A DNA stretch of 64,000 bases from Mycobacterium sp. ST-F2 (GTDB taxonomy: Bacteria > Actinomycetota > Actinomycetes > Mycobacteriales > Mycobacteriaceae). The notes below the pieces were generated by a model. The model was not told the DNA's origin. It searched no databases and saw only the letters and a list, made by a program, of their open reading frames with translations. The translations under genes were made by a program, and so were the position numbers. The stretch covers positions 1 to 64,000 of the forward strand of contig NZ_JMHT01000007.1 of NCBI RefSeq assembly GCF_001905655.1, given 5' to 3'. Shown one piece after another: positions 26,936 through 35,418 of the stretch. Numbering within the stretch: the first letter of the stretch is position 1; each line of letters begins with the position of its first letter.

Positions 26936-29725
26936 ATGTCGAGCCAGGGTCGCGAGCCGGGCTTGCGTGGCCGCGACAAGGAGATCGCGGTGCTGCGCGG
27001 TCTGTTGTCGGCTGCGCAGGCCGGTAGCAGCCAGGTGCTGGTGCTGCGGGGCGAGGCCGGCGTCGGGAAGACCGCGCTGCCGCGGCACGTGGCCGACACC
27101 GTCGACGGGTTTCGCTGCATCCAGGTGACGGGCGTCGAGTCCGACATGGAGCTGGCATACGCGGGCCTGCAGCAGCTGTGCGCGCCACTGCTGCCTCACC
27201 TCGACGAGTTGCCGACACCGCAGCGCGGCGCCTTGGACGTCGCCTTCGGTCGCGGCGTCGGCGCCACTCCCGATCGATTTCTGGTGGGTCTCGCGGTGCT
27301 GAGCCTGTTGGCCGCCGCAACGGCGGACCAGCCGCTGTTGTGTGTGGTCGACGACGCGCAGTGGCTCGATCAGGTGTCGCTGCAGACCCTTGCCTTCGTG
27401 GCGCGGCGCTTCCTCGCTGAGCCCGTCGTGCTGCTGTTCGCAGCCCGCGATGCCGGAGCGGAGGCGCTGGGAACGCTGCCGGAGCTGGCGGTCACCGGTC
27501 TGTCCGATGCCGACGCCCGCGACCTGCTCGACTCGGTGCTGTTGGGGCGGGTCGACGAACGGGTGCGCGACCGCGTCGTCGCCGAGACGCGAGGGATCCC
27601 GCTGGCGCTCCTCGAGGTTCCCCGCAGTGTTTCCGCCGCCGAGCTCGCCGGTGGGTTCTGGAACATGGGCACCGGGCGCAGCGTGATGGGACAGGTCGAG
27701 GACGGCTACCGGCGTCGCGTCGAGGCGCTACCGCCGGCTGCCCGGCAACTGTTGTTCCTCGCCGCCGCCGACCCGGTTGGGGACGCGGCGTTGTTCCAGA
27801 GGGCCGCAACGACTTTGGGACTGTCCGTCGGTGCGCTGGCGCCGGCCGAGGCGGCCGGCCTGATCGAGTTCGGCGCCCGCGTGCGTTTCGGCCATCCGCT
27901 GATGCGCTCGGCGGTCTATCGTGCGGCAGACACGAACACGCGCCGAGTGGTACATCGGGCTCTGGCCGAGGCCACAGATCCGGAGCACGACCCCGACCGT
28001 CGCGCCTGGCATTTCGCCCATGCGGCGGCGGGGCCCGACGACGCGGTGGCCGCGGATCTGGAGCGGTCCGCCGGAAGGGCCCGGAGCAAAGGCGGCGTCG
28101 CCGCGGCGGCGGCCTTCCTGGAGCGTGCGACGGTGCTCACCGCGGACCCGGCCCTGCGCGCGGCGCGGGCGCTTGCGGCGGCACAAGCCAAACGCGACGC
28201 GGCGGCACCGGCTGCGGCATACGACCTCCTGACGATCGCCGAACTCGGCCCACTGACGAATCTGCAACGGGCACAAGTGGATCGGTTGCGGGCCGAAATG
28301 CAGTTCGCCCGCAGCCGGGGTGGTGGGTCCGGTGTGCCGCCGCTCAGCGACTCCGTGCAGAAGTTGCTTGCCGCGGCACGAGATCTCGAGACGCTCGACG
28401 ACGGCCTCGCCAAGGAGACATATCTCGAGGCGCTCGCCGCGGCCATGTATGCGGGCCGGCTCGGTGGGCCGGACATGCTGGTACAGGTGGCCGAGGCCGC
28501 GGGGGCTGCCCTCGGCGGGGCGGCCGAGTTGCATCGGCCGGTGGATTTGCTCCTGAGCGGGGTGGCGAGCCGGATCGTCACCGGCGGTGGCACCGAACAG
28601 ATGCGCGCCGCGCTGGAGCTCATGTGCCGGCACGCGCAGGACGCCGACGGTCAGTTCCTGCGGTGGATGCCGTTGGGGCTGGCCATCATTCAGGAGTCGG
28701 CCGTCGGCGAGATATGGGATGACGGAATCCACCGGCTGCTGGCCACCGCCGTGATTCGCCAGGCGCGCGACGCCGGCGCCCTGGCCGTGCTTCCGCCCGC
28801 ACTCGCCTTCGGGGCCGGCGTGCATCTGCTGGCAGGCGAATTCGACACGGCGGCAGCACTCATCGCCGAGGCTGCCGTCATCTCGACGGCAACCGACTAT
28901 GCCCCGTTGCGATACCACTCGCTGTCGTTGGCGGCGTTTCGTGGGGTCGCGGGTGACGCGGTCGGCCGCATCGAGTCCGCCGCGGCCGATGCGGCGGCCC
29001 GCGGTGAAGGTCGGGTACTCGGCGTCACGGGGTTTCTTTCGGCTGTCGTCTACAACGGACTCGGGCGCTACGCGGAAGCTTTCACTGCGGCCAGGAACTG
29101 TTGCCAGTATGAGGATCTGGGCTTCTACAGCTGGGGTCTGGTTGAGCTCGTCGAAGCCGCGACGCGCATCGGAGACAAGGAAACTGCGCAGTGGGCAGCG
29201 CAGCGGCTGGCGGCACGTGCGGGTGCGAGCGGCACCGACTGGGGACTGGGGGCAGTCGCCCACGCGCGCGCCCTGGTGGCGGGTGACGAGGACGTCGACG
29301 CCCTGTACAGCGAGGCCATCGAACGGCTCGGACGCACCGGTGTCGTCTTCCTGCTCGCTCGGACCCATTTGTGTTACGGGGAATGGCTGCGCCGGATGAA
29401 CCGTCGCGTGGCAGCGCGCGAGCACCTCGGAGCAGCGTTCGAGATGTTCAACCGCATGGGAGCCGAGGCCTTCGCCGAGCGGTCGCGGCGCGAGCTGATC
29501 GCCGCCGGTAAGAAGGTCCGCAAGGAGCCGGTCAGTTCCGGTGACGAGCTGACGACGCAAGAGGCTCAGATCGCCGAACTTGCCGCCGCCGGTCTCACCA
29601 ACCAGGAGATCGGTGCCCAGCTGTTCATCAGCACGCACACCGTCGAGTGGCATCTGCGGAAGGTCTTCGTCAAAGTCGGCGTCACCTCGCGGCGGCAATT
29701 GCGAAAGCTCTTTCCCGTGAGCTGA
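26936..29725 (+). CDS. LuxR-family LAL regulator with AAA/NACHT-like ATPase domain
   Basis: A 929-residue large ATP-binding LuxR-type regulator. The N-terminal ATPase has Walker A GEAGVGKT (39-46) and Walker [13 protein letters not shown] (135-146). A long helical, TPR-like middle follows. The C-terminal LuxR helix-turn-helix is [20 protein letters not shown]...[23 protein letters not shown]. Such proteins usually activate nearby operons in response to a small molecule. It is first in the accessory region and reads towards the redox cluster. The three 22-nt dyads found there are the best candidate targets. ATG at 26936 was chosen; GTG codons at 26927 and 26930 are alternatives. Confidence 0.9.
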   Translation: MSSQGREPGLRGRDKEIAVLRGLLSAAQAGSSQVLVLRGEAGVGKTALPRHVADTVDGFRCIQVTGVESDMELAYAGLQQLCAPLLPHLDELPTPQRGALDVAFGRGVGATPDRFLVGLAVLSLLAAATADQPLLCVVDDAQWLDQVSLQTLAFVARRFLAEPVVLLFAARDAGAEALGTLPELAVTGLSDADARDLLDSVLLGRVDERVRDRVVAETRGIPLALLEVPRSVSAAELAGGFWNMGTGRSVMGQVEDGYRRRVEALPPAARQLLFLAAADPVGDAALFQRAATTLGLSVGALAPAEAAGLIEFGARVRFGHPLMRSAVYRAADTNTRRVVHRALAEATDPEHDPDRRAWHFAHAAAGPDDAVAADLERSAGRARSKGGVAAAAAFLERATVLTADPALRAARALAAAQAKRDAAAPAAAYDLLTIAELGPLTNLQRAQVDRLRAEMQFARSRGGGSGVPPLSDSVQKLLAAARDLETLDDGLAKETYLEALAAAMYAGRLGGPDMLVQVAEAAGAALGGAAELHRPVDLLLSGVASRIVTGGGTEQMRAALELMCRHAQDADGQFLRWMPLGLAIIQESAVGEIWDDGIHRLLATAVIRQARDAGALAVLPPALAFGAGVHLLAGEFDTAAALIAEAAVISTATDYAPLRYHSLSLAAFRGVAGDAVGRIESAAADAAARGEGRVLGVTGFLSAVVYNGLGRYAEAFTAARNCCQYEDLGFYSWGLVELVEAATRIGDKETAQWAAQRLAARAGASGTDWGLGAVAHARALVAGDEDVDALYSEAIERLGRTGVVFLLARTHLCYGEWLRRMNRRVAAREHLGAAFEMFNRMGAEAFAERSRRELIAAGKKVRKEPVSSGDELTTQEAQIAELAAAGLTNQEIGAQLFISTHTVEWHLRKVFVKVGVTSRRQLRKLFPVS

Positions 29726-29737
29726 ACGTCGCAGCGG

Positions 29738-29760
29738 GACCACGAACTTCCAAGGGTCCG
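29738..29760 (+). promoter_or_regulatory. Dyad promoter element, copy 1 (before the ThuA-like gene)
   Basis: GACCACGAACTTCCAAGGGTCCG. It shares the 22-nt consensus GACYACGRACTTYCAARGGTCY with copies at 32541 and 33397, and a GCTGAT box lies at 29782 with the same spacing as in the 33397 copy. It ends 64 bases before the GTG start of the ThuA-like gene. Confidence 0.7.
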
Positions 29761-29824
29761 CCGCGGTCCGGGATCGGCCATGCTGATCGCATTCCGCGAA
29801 AACCCTTGACGTGAATTGAGTTCC

Positions 29825-30733
29825 GTGTCCCACATTTTGTTACAGACGACCATCACCGAGTGCGCCGACGATTGGGACGTCAGCCGGTTCTCCCTGCTGG
29901 CGGACGAACTGAGAGCACGTGGTCACCACGTGACCGCGCGCAATCGGTCGTGTCTCACCGACGACCCGGTGCTGAGCCACCTGGACGAGCTCGATTTCGA
30001 CCAGTTGTGGCTGCTGGCGGTCGACGTCGGCGACGGTCTGACGCCGGCTGACGCCGACGGCATCCGGCGGTTCCGCGAGCGCGGTGGCGGTGTGCTCACC
30101 GCGCGCGATCACCAAGACCTGGGGTGCTGCCTGAATCGCCTCGGAATCCTCGGCGTGGTCAACGAATTCCACGACACGAGCGTCGATCCCCGCGAGCTGT
30201 GCGATGACCAGGACAACCCGGGCATCTCGTGGCCCAACTACCACTCCGGAGCCAATGGCGACTACCAGCCGGTGTCGGTCGACGGTGAGCCGCACGAACT
30301 GCTCCGCACGAACCGCACCGCAAGCGGGCACATCGAATGGTTCCCCGCGCATCCGCATGAGGGCATGGTGTCCGCGAAAGGTCCGCTCGTCCAGGCTATT
30401 GCGACGGGTCGCAGCACCGCGACCGGCCGGCATTTCAATCTTGCCGTCGTGATCGACGGTGAACGGTCGCCGGACGGCCGGCCGATGGGCCGCGCGATCG
30501 CCGAGTCGACCTTCCATCACTTTGCCGACTACAACTGGGATCTCGCCGCGGGTGCACCGTCGTTCGTGTCCGATGTTCCCGGCACACAGATCAAGGACGA
30601 CCCGTCGCGACTGGCGGTCTTCAAGGACTACATCGCCAATATCGCTGCCTGGCTTCAGCCGCCGGCTGCAGGTACTGCGACAAAGAGTGTCAAACCGATG
30701 ATCCGATCGGGATCAAGTGAGGAGCAACAATGA
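29825..30733 (+). CDS. ThuA-like / class I glutamine-amidotransferase-like protein
   Basis: A 302-residue cytosolic protein. The start SHILLQTTITECADDWDVSRFSLLADELRARGHHVTARNR, followed by DQLWLLAVDVGDGLTPADADGIRRFRERGGGVLTARDHQDLG, has the alternating strand-helix layout of ThuA/GATase-1-like folds. The nucleophile elbow carries Ala-Arg-Asp rather than a cysteine, so amidotransferase chemistry is unlikely. C-terminal HFNLAVVIDGER and AIAESTFHHFADYNWDL resemble the late His of ThuA-like domains. The substrate is unknown. GTG at 29825 is preferred to TTG at 29816. Its stop overlaps the SDR start (ATGA). Confidence 0.6.
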   Translation: MSHILLQTTITECADDWDVSRFSLLADELRARGHHVTARNRSCLTDDPVLSHLDELDFDQLWLLAVDVGDGLTPADADGIRRFRERGGGVLTARDHQDLGCCLNRLGILGVVNEFHDTSVDPRELCDDQDNPGISWPNYHSGANGDYQPVSVDGEPHELLRTNRTASGHIEWFPAHPHEGMVSAKGPLVQAIATGRSTATGRHFNLAVVIDGERSPDGRPMGRAIAESTFHHFADYNWDLAAGAPSFVSDVPGTQIKDDPSRLAVFKDYIANIAAWLQPPAAGTATKSVKPMIRSGSSEEQQ

Positions 30734-31449
30734 CGGAACTGACCGGACTGACCGCGCTCGTGACCGGGGGAACCGCGGGCATCGGGTTCGAGACCGCGCG
30801 GCTGCTGGCCGTCGAAGGCGCTAGGGTGATCATCACCGGACGTTCGGCTGCCCGCGGTGCCGCGGCGGCCGCCGAACTCGGGGTGCGGTTCGTCGCCGCC
30901 GATCTCGCCGACCTGGAATCCGTGAAATCCCTTGCCCAGCAATGCGGTGACGTCGACATCGTCGTCAACAACGCCGCCAGCTTCCCAGGGGCGCTCACCG
31001 TGGAGCAGGACGTCGCGTCGTTCGAGTCGACGTTCGACACCAACGTGCGCGGCGCCTACTTCCTGGTCGCCGCGCTGGTGCCCGGCATGCTGCGCAGGGG
31101 ACGCGGGAGCATCGTCAACGTCACCTCCATGGTGGCGTTCAAGGGGGTGCCGGGGGCGTCCAGTTACAGCGCCTCCAAGGCGGCGCTGGAATCGTTGACC
31201 CGCACGTGGGCAACCGAATTCGGGCCGAGCGGGGTCCGCGTCAACAGCGTCGCGCCGGGGCCGACGGCGACGCCGGGTGTGGTGGCCGAGTGGGGTGACA
31301 CCAATGATGAACTCGGTCGCGCACTGCCGCTGGGCCGCACAGCACAGCCGGCAGAGATCGCGCAGGCGGTGCTGTTCCTGGCTTCCCCGCGATCGAGTTT
31401 CATCACCGGCTCGACGTTGCACGCCGACGGCGGCGGCGCGGCGGCCTGA
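30730..31449 (+). CDS. Short-chain dehydrogenase/reductase
   Basis: A 239-residue classical SDR. Cofactor motif LVTGGTAGIGFETARLL at 9-25, NNAAS for the NAG region, catalytic Ser in IVNVTSMVAF, YSASK as the YxxxK pair, and the PGPTATPG loop after it. IITGRSAARG following the second strand suggests NADP(H) preference. It is co-translated with the ThuA-like gene and preceded by TGAGGAGCAACA, a leader nearly identical to that of the cupin gene (TGAGGAGCAACG). A strong terminator closes the two-gene unit. The substrate is unknown. Confidence 0.9.
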   Translation: MTELTGLTALVTGGTAGIGFETARLLAVEGARVIITGRSAARGAAAAAELGVRFVAADLADLESVKSLAQQCGDVDIVVNNAASFPGALTVEQDVASFESTFDTNVRGAYFLVAALVPGMLRRGRGSIVNVTSMVAFKGVPGASSYSASKAALESLTRTWATEFGPSGVRVNSVAPGPTATPGVVAEWGDTNDELGRALPLGRTAQPAEIAQAVLFLASPRSSFITGSTLHADGGGAAA

Positions 31450-31469
31450 ACGCACCGAAGCACGCCGAA

Positions 31470-31502
31470 AACGGCCCCCGGACAACATGTCCGGGGGCCG
31501 TT
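31470..31502. terminator. Bidirectional terminator between SDR and MBL hydrolase genes
   Basis: AACGGCCCCCGGACA and TGTCCGGGGGCCGTT pair over 15 bp around an ACA loop. It separates two convergent genes and ends both transcripts. Confidence 0.9.
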
Positions 31503-31516
31503 CTCGTGGTCAGCGG

Positions 31517-32431
31517 TCAGTAGTCCCAGGACGCAGGCACGCACCGGAAGGTGTCGCCGGTCGCCGCCACGTGGCACACCGATGGGAACGGCAGGTGTGT
31601 GGCGACCAGGGCCGATCGGGTCGCCGCGACCTCCCGCAGCAGGCCGCCGCGGACGCGGGCCGCTTCCACCGGGTCGTGCTCGAAGCCGTTCTGCCACTCG
31701 GGGTTGTCGAACCCGGGAGCGAACACGGCATCGCCGGCGAACATCAGCTTCTCGCCGCGGGACTCCAGCCGGACCACACTGTGGCCGGGCGTGTGACCGC
31801 CGGTGCGGGAGATGAGCACGCCCGGTGCGATTTCGTAGTCCGCCTCGAAAGTCCGCAGTTGGCCACGGTATTCGTTCAGGAACTGCGTAGCAACCCGCTT
31901 CAGCACGTCCGGAATGGGCTGCGGCATGACCGTGCGCGAGAAGTCCGGTGCCTCCCAGAACTCGGCTTCGGCGGTGGCGGCGTGCACCCGCAGATCGGGC
32001 CGCAGCCGGTCCTTCACCCCGTCGGTGATCAGCCCACCGACATGATCCATGTGCATGTGGGTCAGCACGACGTCGGTCACGGACCCGAGGTCGACGCCGG
32101 CAGCCTCGAGGCGATGGATGGTCTGGCCGGCACGGGGGAAGTCCGGGAACTCCAGGCCAAGCCCCGCGTCGACCAGGATGGTCCGGTCCCCGCTCCGGAC
32201 GACGACCACGTTCAGCGGCCAGTCGATGATCTCCGGCGGCAGGAAGTTGTCGTTCAACCAGCCCGCCAGGTCGGCCGGAGGGGTGGTGGTGGCCAGCGTC
32301 GATGCGGTGATCGGCAGGACGCCGTCGCTGATCACCAGTACCTCGATGTCGCCGACCTGCACCGCGTAGCGCGACGGCACCAATTCGTCGAGCCCTGTCT
32401 GACCGAGGTGGGAAATGTTGTCCACGCTCAC
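31517..32431 (-). CDS. MBL-fold metallo-hydrolase
   Basis: A 304-residue zinc hydrolase. The metal motif is VVLTHMHMDHVGG (residues 125-130 HMHMDH), with RTGGHTPGHSVVRL and MFAGDAVFAPG as the later His and Asp ligands, and a C-terminal ATHLPFPS His. The pattern fits lactonase- or MPH-like metallo-beta-lactamases. GTG at 32431 is chosen because AGGAGA lies a few bases upstream; a longer frame from 32533 would run through the neighbouring promoter element. It is divergent from the ECF sigma gene and may share its regulatory region. Confidence 0.87.
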   Translation of the reverse strand: MSVDNISHLGQTGLDELVPSRYAVQVGDIEVLVISDGVLPITASTLATTTPPADLAGWLNDNFLPPEIIDWPLNVVVVRSGDRTILVDAGLGLEFPDFPRAGQTIHRLEAAGVDLGSVTDVVLTHMHMDHVGGLITDGVKDRLRPDLRVHAATAEAEFWEAPDFSRTVMPQPIPDVLKRVATQFLNEYRGQLRTFEADYEIAPGVLISRTGGHTPGHSVVRLESRGEKLMFAGDAVFAPGFDNPEWQNGFEHDPVEAARVRGGLLREVAATRSALVATHLPFPSVCHVAATGDTFRCVPASWDY

Positions 32432-32540
32432 GTTGTCTCCTTCTGGTCGTTCGGCAGTGGATTTGCCCCTGCGCAGGGTTGAACGCGCACCGATCAGCGA
32501 AGTCATCCATGCCGTCACACACCACGGATTCATGTTTTCG

Positions 32541-32563
32541 ACTACGGACTTTCAAAGGTCTCC
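32541..32563 (+). promoter_or_regulatory. Dyad promoter element, copy 3 (before the ECF sigma gene)
   Basis: GACTACGGACTTTCAAAGGTCTC is the most divergent of the three copies but keeps GACTACGGACTT and CAA-GGTC. A GGCTGGAT box follows at 32583, within one base of the phase seen in the other two. It is 77 bp before the sigma-factor start and suggests autoregulation. Confidence 0.65.
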
Positions 32564-32640
32564 TGCGGCCGCCGTGCGACGAGGCTGGATGCGGCGGGAC
32601 GAGATCACCGCCACCGGTTGAGCGAGGGGAGGCTTCGATC

Positions 32641-33204
32641 GTGACGGCAGCGCCGGTGCCGGACTCCGAACTTGCTGCCCGGTTCGTCATCGAGGCCGTC
32701 CCGCTGCTCGACGCTCTGGGCCGCGGTGCCCGCCGGCTGACGCGCTGTGAGGCTGACGCCGAAGATCTGTTGCAGGACAAGCTGTTACACGCGTTTCAGG
32801 GCTTCGCGTCGTTCCGCCAGGGCACCAATCTGAACGCGTGGCTCTTCCGAATTCTGCACAACCGGTGGATCAGCAGGCATCGCTATCGGGAAGCTCGCCC
32901 GTCCGAGGTCTCACTCGAGATCATCACCGCCGGTGGCCATGAACCGTCGGCCGTCCGCCGTTCGGCCGAAGCGGAAGTGCTCGACTTCATGCCGGACGAC
33001 GACGTCGAGGCAGCTCTCGCGGAGCTGTCGGAAGGCGCCCGGATGGCGATGTTCTACGTCGGGGTCCAGGGGTACACATTTGCCGAGACCGCCGCACTCA
33101 TGGACGTGCCCATGGGCACCGTCATGTCACGGGTGTCGCGTGGGCGCAGGCAGTTGCGTGTCGCGTTGGCGCACTTGGACCATCAACCCGGTTCGGCGCG
33201 CTAG
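32641..33204 (+). CDS. ECF-type RNA polymerase sigma factor
   Basis: A 187-residue group IV sigma factor. Region 2 is LTRCEADAEDLLQDKLLHAFQGFASFRQGTNLNAWLFRILHN (about 35-76). Region 4 is AALAELSEGARMAMFYVGVQGYTFAETAALMDVPMGTVMSRVSRGRRQLR (about 121-171), with a SigH/SigR-like helix. No anti-sigma gene is adjacent, which is unusual for this group. GTG at 32641 follows GAGGGGAGG (32624-32632). A second, incomplete region-4 module follows the stop in the same frame. Likely targets are the promoters bearing the shared dyad element in this cluster. Confidence 0.88.
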   Translation: MTAAPVPDSELAARFVIEAVPLLDALGRGARRLTRCEADAEDLLQDKLLHAFQGFASFRQGTNLNAWLFRILHNRWISRHRYREARPSEVSLEIITAGGHEPSAVRRSAEAEVLDFMPDDDVEAALAELSEGARMAMFYVGVQGYTFAETAALMDVPMGTVMSRVSRGRRQLRVALAHLDHQPGSAR

Positions 33205-33390
33205 CCGGCCACCCGCAGGTGCGTGCGGGCGGCGAGTTCCGCGTCGTCGACAGGGGTGAGCATGTCCCAGATCGAGGGATACAGCTACGCCGAGACTGCC
33301 GCGATTCTGGGGATTCCGCACGGCACCGTCATGTCCCGGGTGTCCCGTGGCAGGCGACGGCTGCGCGTCGCCCTGGCTCACATCTCGTGA
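33205..33390 (+). pseudogene. Sigma region-4 fragment, partial duplicate of the preceding ECF gene
   Basis: Directly after the sigma-factor TAG the same reading frame stays open and encodes, from ATG 33262, a 42-residue piece: MSQIEGYSYAETAAILGIPH then GTVMSRVSRGRRRLRVALAH-IS. Twenty-two of its last 24 residues repeat the C-terminus of the upstream protein. Region 2 is absent, so it cannot act as a sigma factor alone. It is best read as the remnant of a tandem duplication; a short DNA-binding peptide made from the ATG, or a fusion by stop readthrough, are less likely alternatives. Confidence 0.7.
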
Positions 33391-33396
33391 CCCACC

Positions 33397-33419
33397 GACT
33401 ACGGACTTCCAAGGGTCCG
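33397..33419 (+). promoter_or_regulatory. Dyad promoter element, copy 2 (before the cupin gene)
   Basis: GACTACGGACTTCCAAGGGTCCG contains perfect CGGAC/GTCCG arms around TTCCAAGG. GCTGAT at 33441 has exactly the spacing seen in the copy at 29738. It ends 65 bases before the cupin ATG. Confidence 0.72.
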
Positions 33420-33484
33420 GCGAAGCAATGTGCAGGGCAGGCTGATTGACAGGCCGTCCGTCTGAATTCAACTGAGGAGCAACG

Positions 33485-33886
33485 ATGTTCGCCACGTCCG
33501 ACGACATAGCCAAAGCCATCACGACCATCCAGACCGTCACGCCGCCGTTCATTCCGGCCGACGCGCACGTGATGACGGTGATCATCGAATGGCCGCCGGG
33601 AGGGGTCGGAGCCCCGCCGCACAGGCACCCCGGCGGACCGGCGTTCGGCTATGTGCTGGAGGGGGAGATGCTCTTCGAGCTCGAAGGCGAGGCCCCACGA
33701 GTGGTCAAGGCCGGGGAGGCGTTCTGGGAGCCCGGGGGCGACGTCATCCACTATTCGGACGGCAACAATCGCGCGGACATCCCGGTGCGCTACCTCGTCA
33801 CGATGGTCTGCAACCCGGACATGCCGATGCTCGTGGTCGTCGACGACGACGAGCTCGAAGCCCGCAAGAATCGTCGAGTCCGCTGA
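33485..33886 (+). CDS. Cupin-domain protein
   Basis: A 133-residue single-domain cupin. Motif 1 is GAPPHRHPGGPAFGYVLEGEMLFELEG (two His and a late Glu as metal ligands) and motif 2 is EPGGDVIHYSDGNN, with His as the fourth ligand. It could be a small dioxygenase, an isomerase or a sensor; nothing discriminates. It is preceded by TGAGGAGCAACG and by a dyad promoter element, and overlaps the nitroreductase start by one base (TGATG). Confidence 0.85.
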   Translation: MFATSDDIAKAITTIQTVTPPFIPADAHVMTVIIEWPPGGVGAPPHRHPGGPAFGYVLEGEMLFELEGEAPRVVKAGEAFWEPGGDVIHYSDGNNRADIPVRYLVTMVCNPDMPMLVVVDDDELEARKNRRVR

Positions 33887-34545
33887 TGGCCGAGTTCGGC
33901 GACGTCGTCCGGTCGCGGCGGTCGGCGCGGAAGTTCTTGCCGGACAAGGTCGTCCCGCATGAGCTGCTCGAGGAAGCTCTGACGCTGGCAGTACGAGCGC
34001 CGTCGAACTCCAACACCCAACCCTGGCACGTGTTCTTCGCTACGGGTGCGGCACGTGCCCGCCTGTCCGAAGCGCTGCTCGCCGCCGTCGAGTCGACGCC
34101 TCCGGCGATGGACGCCGCCGGCCTGCCGCAGAGGTTCGCGCACCTGCGCCGAGACAGTGGAGCGCTGGTCTACGGCGCGATGGGAATCACTCGTGATGAT
34201 GCGGAGGGCCGCTGGGCCGCTCGGAGGCGAAACTGGGAGTTCTTCGGCGCCCCGGTTGCCGCAGTGGTGTGCATGCATCGCGATTTCGGGGACGTCGATG
34301 CACTCGGTGTGGGGATGTTCCTGCAGACCCTGCTGCTGGCGCTGGAAGAACGGGGCGTGGGCAGCTGCGTGCAGGTCTCGATTGCGTTGTACCCGGACGT
34401 GCTGCGCGCACAGTTGGACATCCCCGAGGAACTCACCATCCTGTGCGGGATATCGATCGGCTATGCCGATCCGGGATTCCCGGCGAACAACCTGGACATT
34501 CCGCGCAATCCACTCAACGAGAACTTCGTATTCCACGACCAATGA
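33886..34545 (+). CDS. Nitroreductase-family FMN oxidoreductase
   Basis: A 219-residue nitroreductase. FMN contacts are RRSARKFLPDKVV at the N-terminus, APSNSNTQPWHVFF and, late in the protein, ILCGISIGYADPGFPANN. An FMN-dependent, NAD(P)H-driven reduction of nitro or quinone groups, or a flavin-dependent dehalogenation, is expected; the native substrate is unknown. Coupled with the cupin gene and 63 bp upstream of the NAD(P)H-binding protein, which together look like a redox-stress or xenobiotic-response unit. Confidence 0.9.
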   Translation: MAEFGDVVRSRRSARKFLPDKVVPHELLEEALTLAVRAPSNSNTQPWHVFFATGAARARLSEALLAAVESTPPAMDAAGLPQRFAHLRRDSGALVYGAMGITRDDAEGRWAARRRNWEFFGAPVAAVVCMHRDFGDVDALGVGMFLQTLLLALEERGVGSCVQVSIALYPDVLRAQLDIPEELTILCGISIGYADPGFPANNLDIPRNPLNENFVFHDQ

Positions 34546-34608
34546 CCCGCTGCGCAGCTGTCAGAGCTGCTGCAGCACAACAGAAATCAAAGATGAAAGG
34601 GCAGTCTC

Positions 34609-35352
34609 ATGAAGATCACCGTGATAGGGGCCAGCGGCCAGATCGGCTCGAAGGTCGTCGCGCTGCTGGGCGCCGCCGGCCACGAGACCGTGGCCGCCTC
34701 CCGTGAGTCCGGTGCTGACGTGCTCACCGGAGCGGGCCTTGCCGACGCTCTTGCCGGCACCGATGTACTCGTCGACGTCGTCAACTCACCCGACTTCTCC
34801 GACGGCCCGGTGCTCGACTTCTTCACCAAGTCGGCGACGAACCTGACGACCGCCGCCAAGAACGCGGGCGTCGGCCACTACGTCGCCTTGTCCATCGTGA
34901 ACTGCGACGGTCTGCCGGACAGCGGTTACATGCGGGCCAAGGTCGCCCAGGAACGCATCATCACCGGATCGGGGTTGCACTACACCATCGTGCGGGCCAC
35001 GCAGTTCCATGAATTCGCCGAGGCGATCACGGCGTCGCTGGTCGTCGACGGCGTCGTGCGCGCGCCGGAAGGCCTCATCCAGCCGATGGCCGGCAAAGAC
35101 GTTGCGGCCGAAGTCGCCCGCGCGGCGCAGGCCGCACCGATCGACGGGATCACCAATATCGGCGGACCCGAGAAGATGACCTTCGCCCGACTGGCCGAGC
35201 TGGCCCAGGCGCACAGTGGCAGCACCCTGCCGATCGTGGTCGACCCGGCGGCCGTCTACTTCGGCACGAAGGTCGGCGACACGGGCCTGGTCACCGGTGC
35301 TGACGCCACCATCGCCACGACCCGCCTGCAGGACTGGCTGGCGGAGCACTGA
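34609..35352 (+). CDS. NAD(P)H-binding atypical SDR (NmrA/YwnB-like)
   Basis: A 247-residue atypical short-chain dehydrogenase. MKITVIGASGQIGSKVVALLGAAG is the dinucleotide-binding start, with HYVALSIVNCDGLPDSGYMRAKVAQE as the S/Y/K-like region and YTIVRATQFHEF as the post-active-site strand. Such proteins act as NADPH-dependent reductases or redox sensors. Preceded by AAAGGG at a good distance from ATG 34609. It is the last gene of the redox cluster, with no terminator seen before the monooxygenase. Confidence 0.85.
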   Translation: MKITVIGASGQIGSKVVALLGAAGHETVAASRESGADVLTGAGLADALAGTDVLVDVVNSPDFSDGPVLDFFTKSATNLTTAAKNAGVGHYVALSIVNCDGLPDSGYMRAKVAQERIITGSGLHYTIVRATQFHEFAEAITASLVVDGVVRAPEGLIQPMAGKDVAAEVARAAQAAPIDGITNIGGPEKMTFARLAELAQAHSGSTLPIVVDPAAVYFGTKVGDTGLVTGADATIATTRLQDWLAEH

Positions 35353-35394
35353 TCGCTTGCCGCCGCCGCGGCGCGAAAGGTCCTTGCCAGAAAC

Positions 35395-35408
35395 TGAAAC
35401 GTGTTCCA
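35395..35408 (+). promoter_or_regulatory. KstR-like operator match before the monooxygenase
   Basis: TGAAACGTGTTCCA fits the KstR consensus TnnAACnnGTTnnA at every fixed position and lies 11 bp before the ATG at 35419. Eight fixed bases can match by chance about once per window, so position is the main support. Confidence 0.4.
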
Positions 35409-35418
35409 ATATGCATCG

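Noticed and set aside
27728..29833. 701-codon open frame on the minus strand
   Set aside because: Opposite the LAL regulator, whose Walker and HTH motifs prove the plus strand is coding.
33219..33449. 76-codon ORF overlapping the sigma-4 fragment
   Set aside because: A different frame from the one that shows clear similarity to sigma region 4; it is a shadow.
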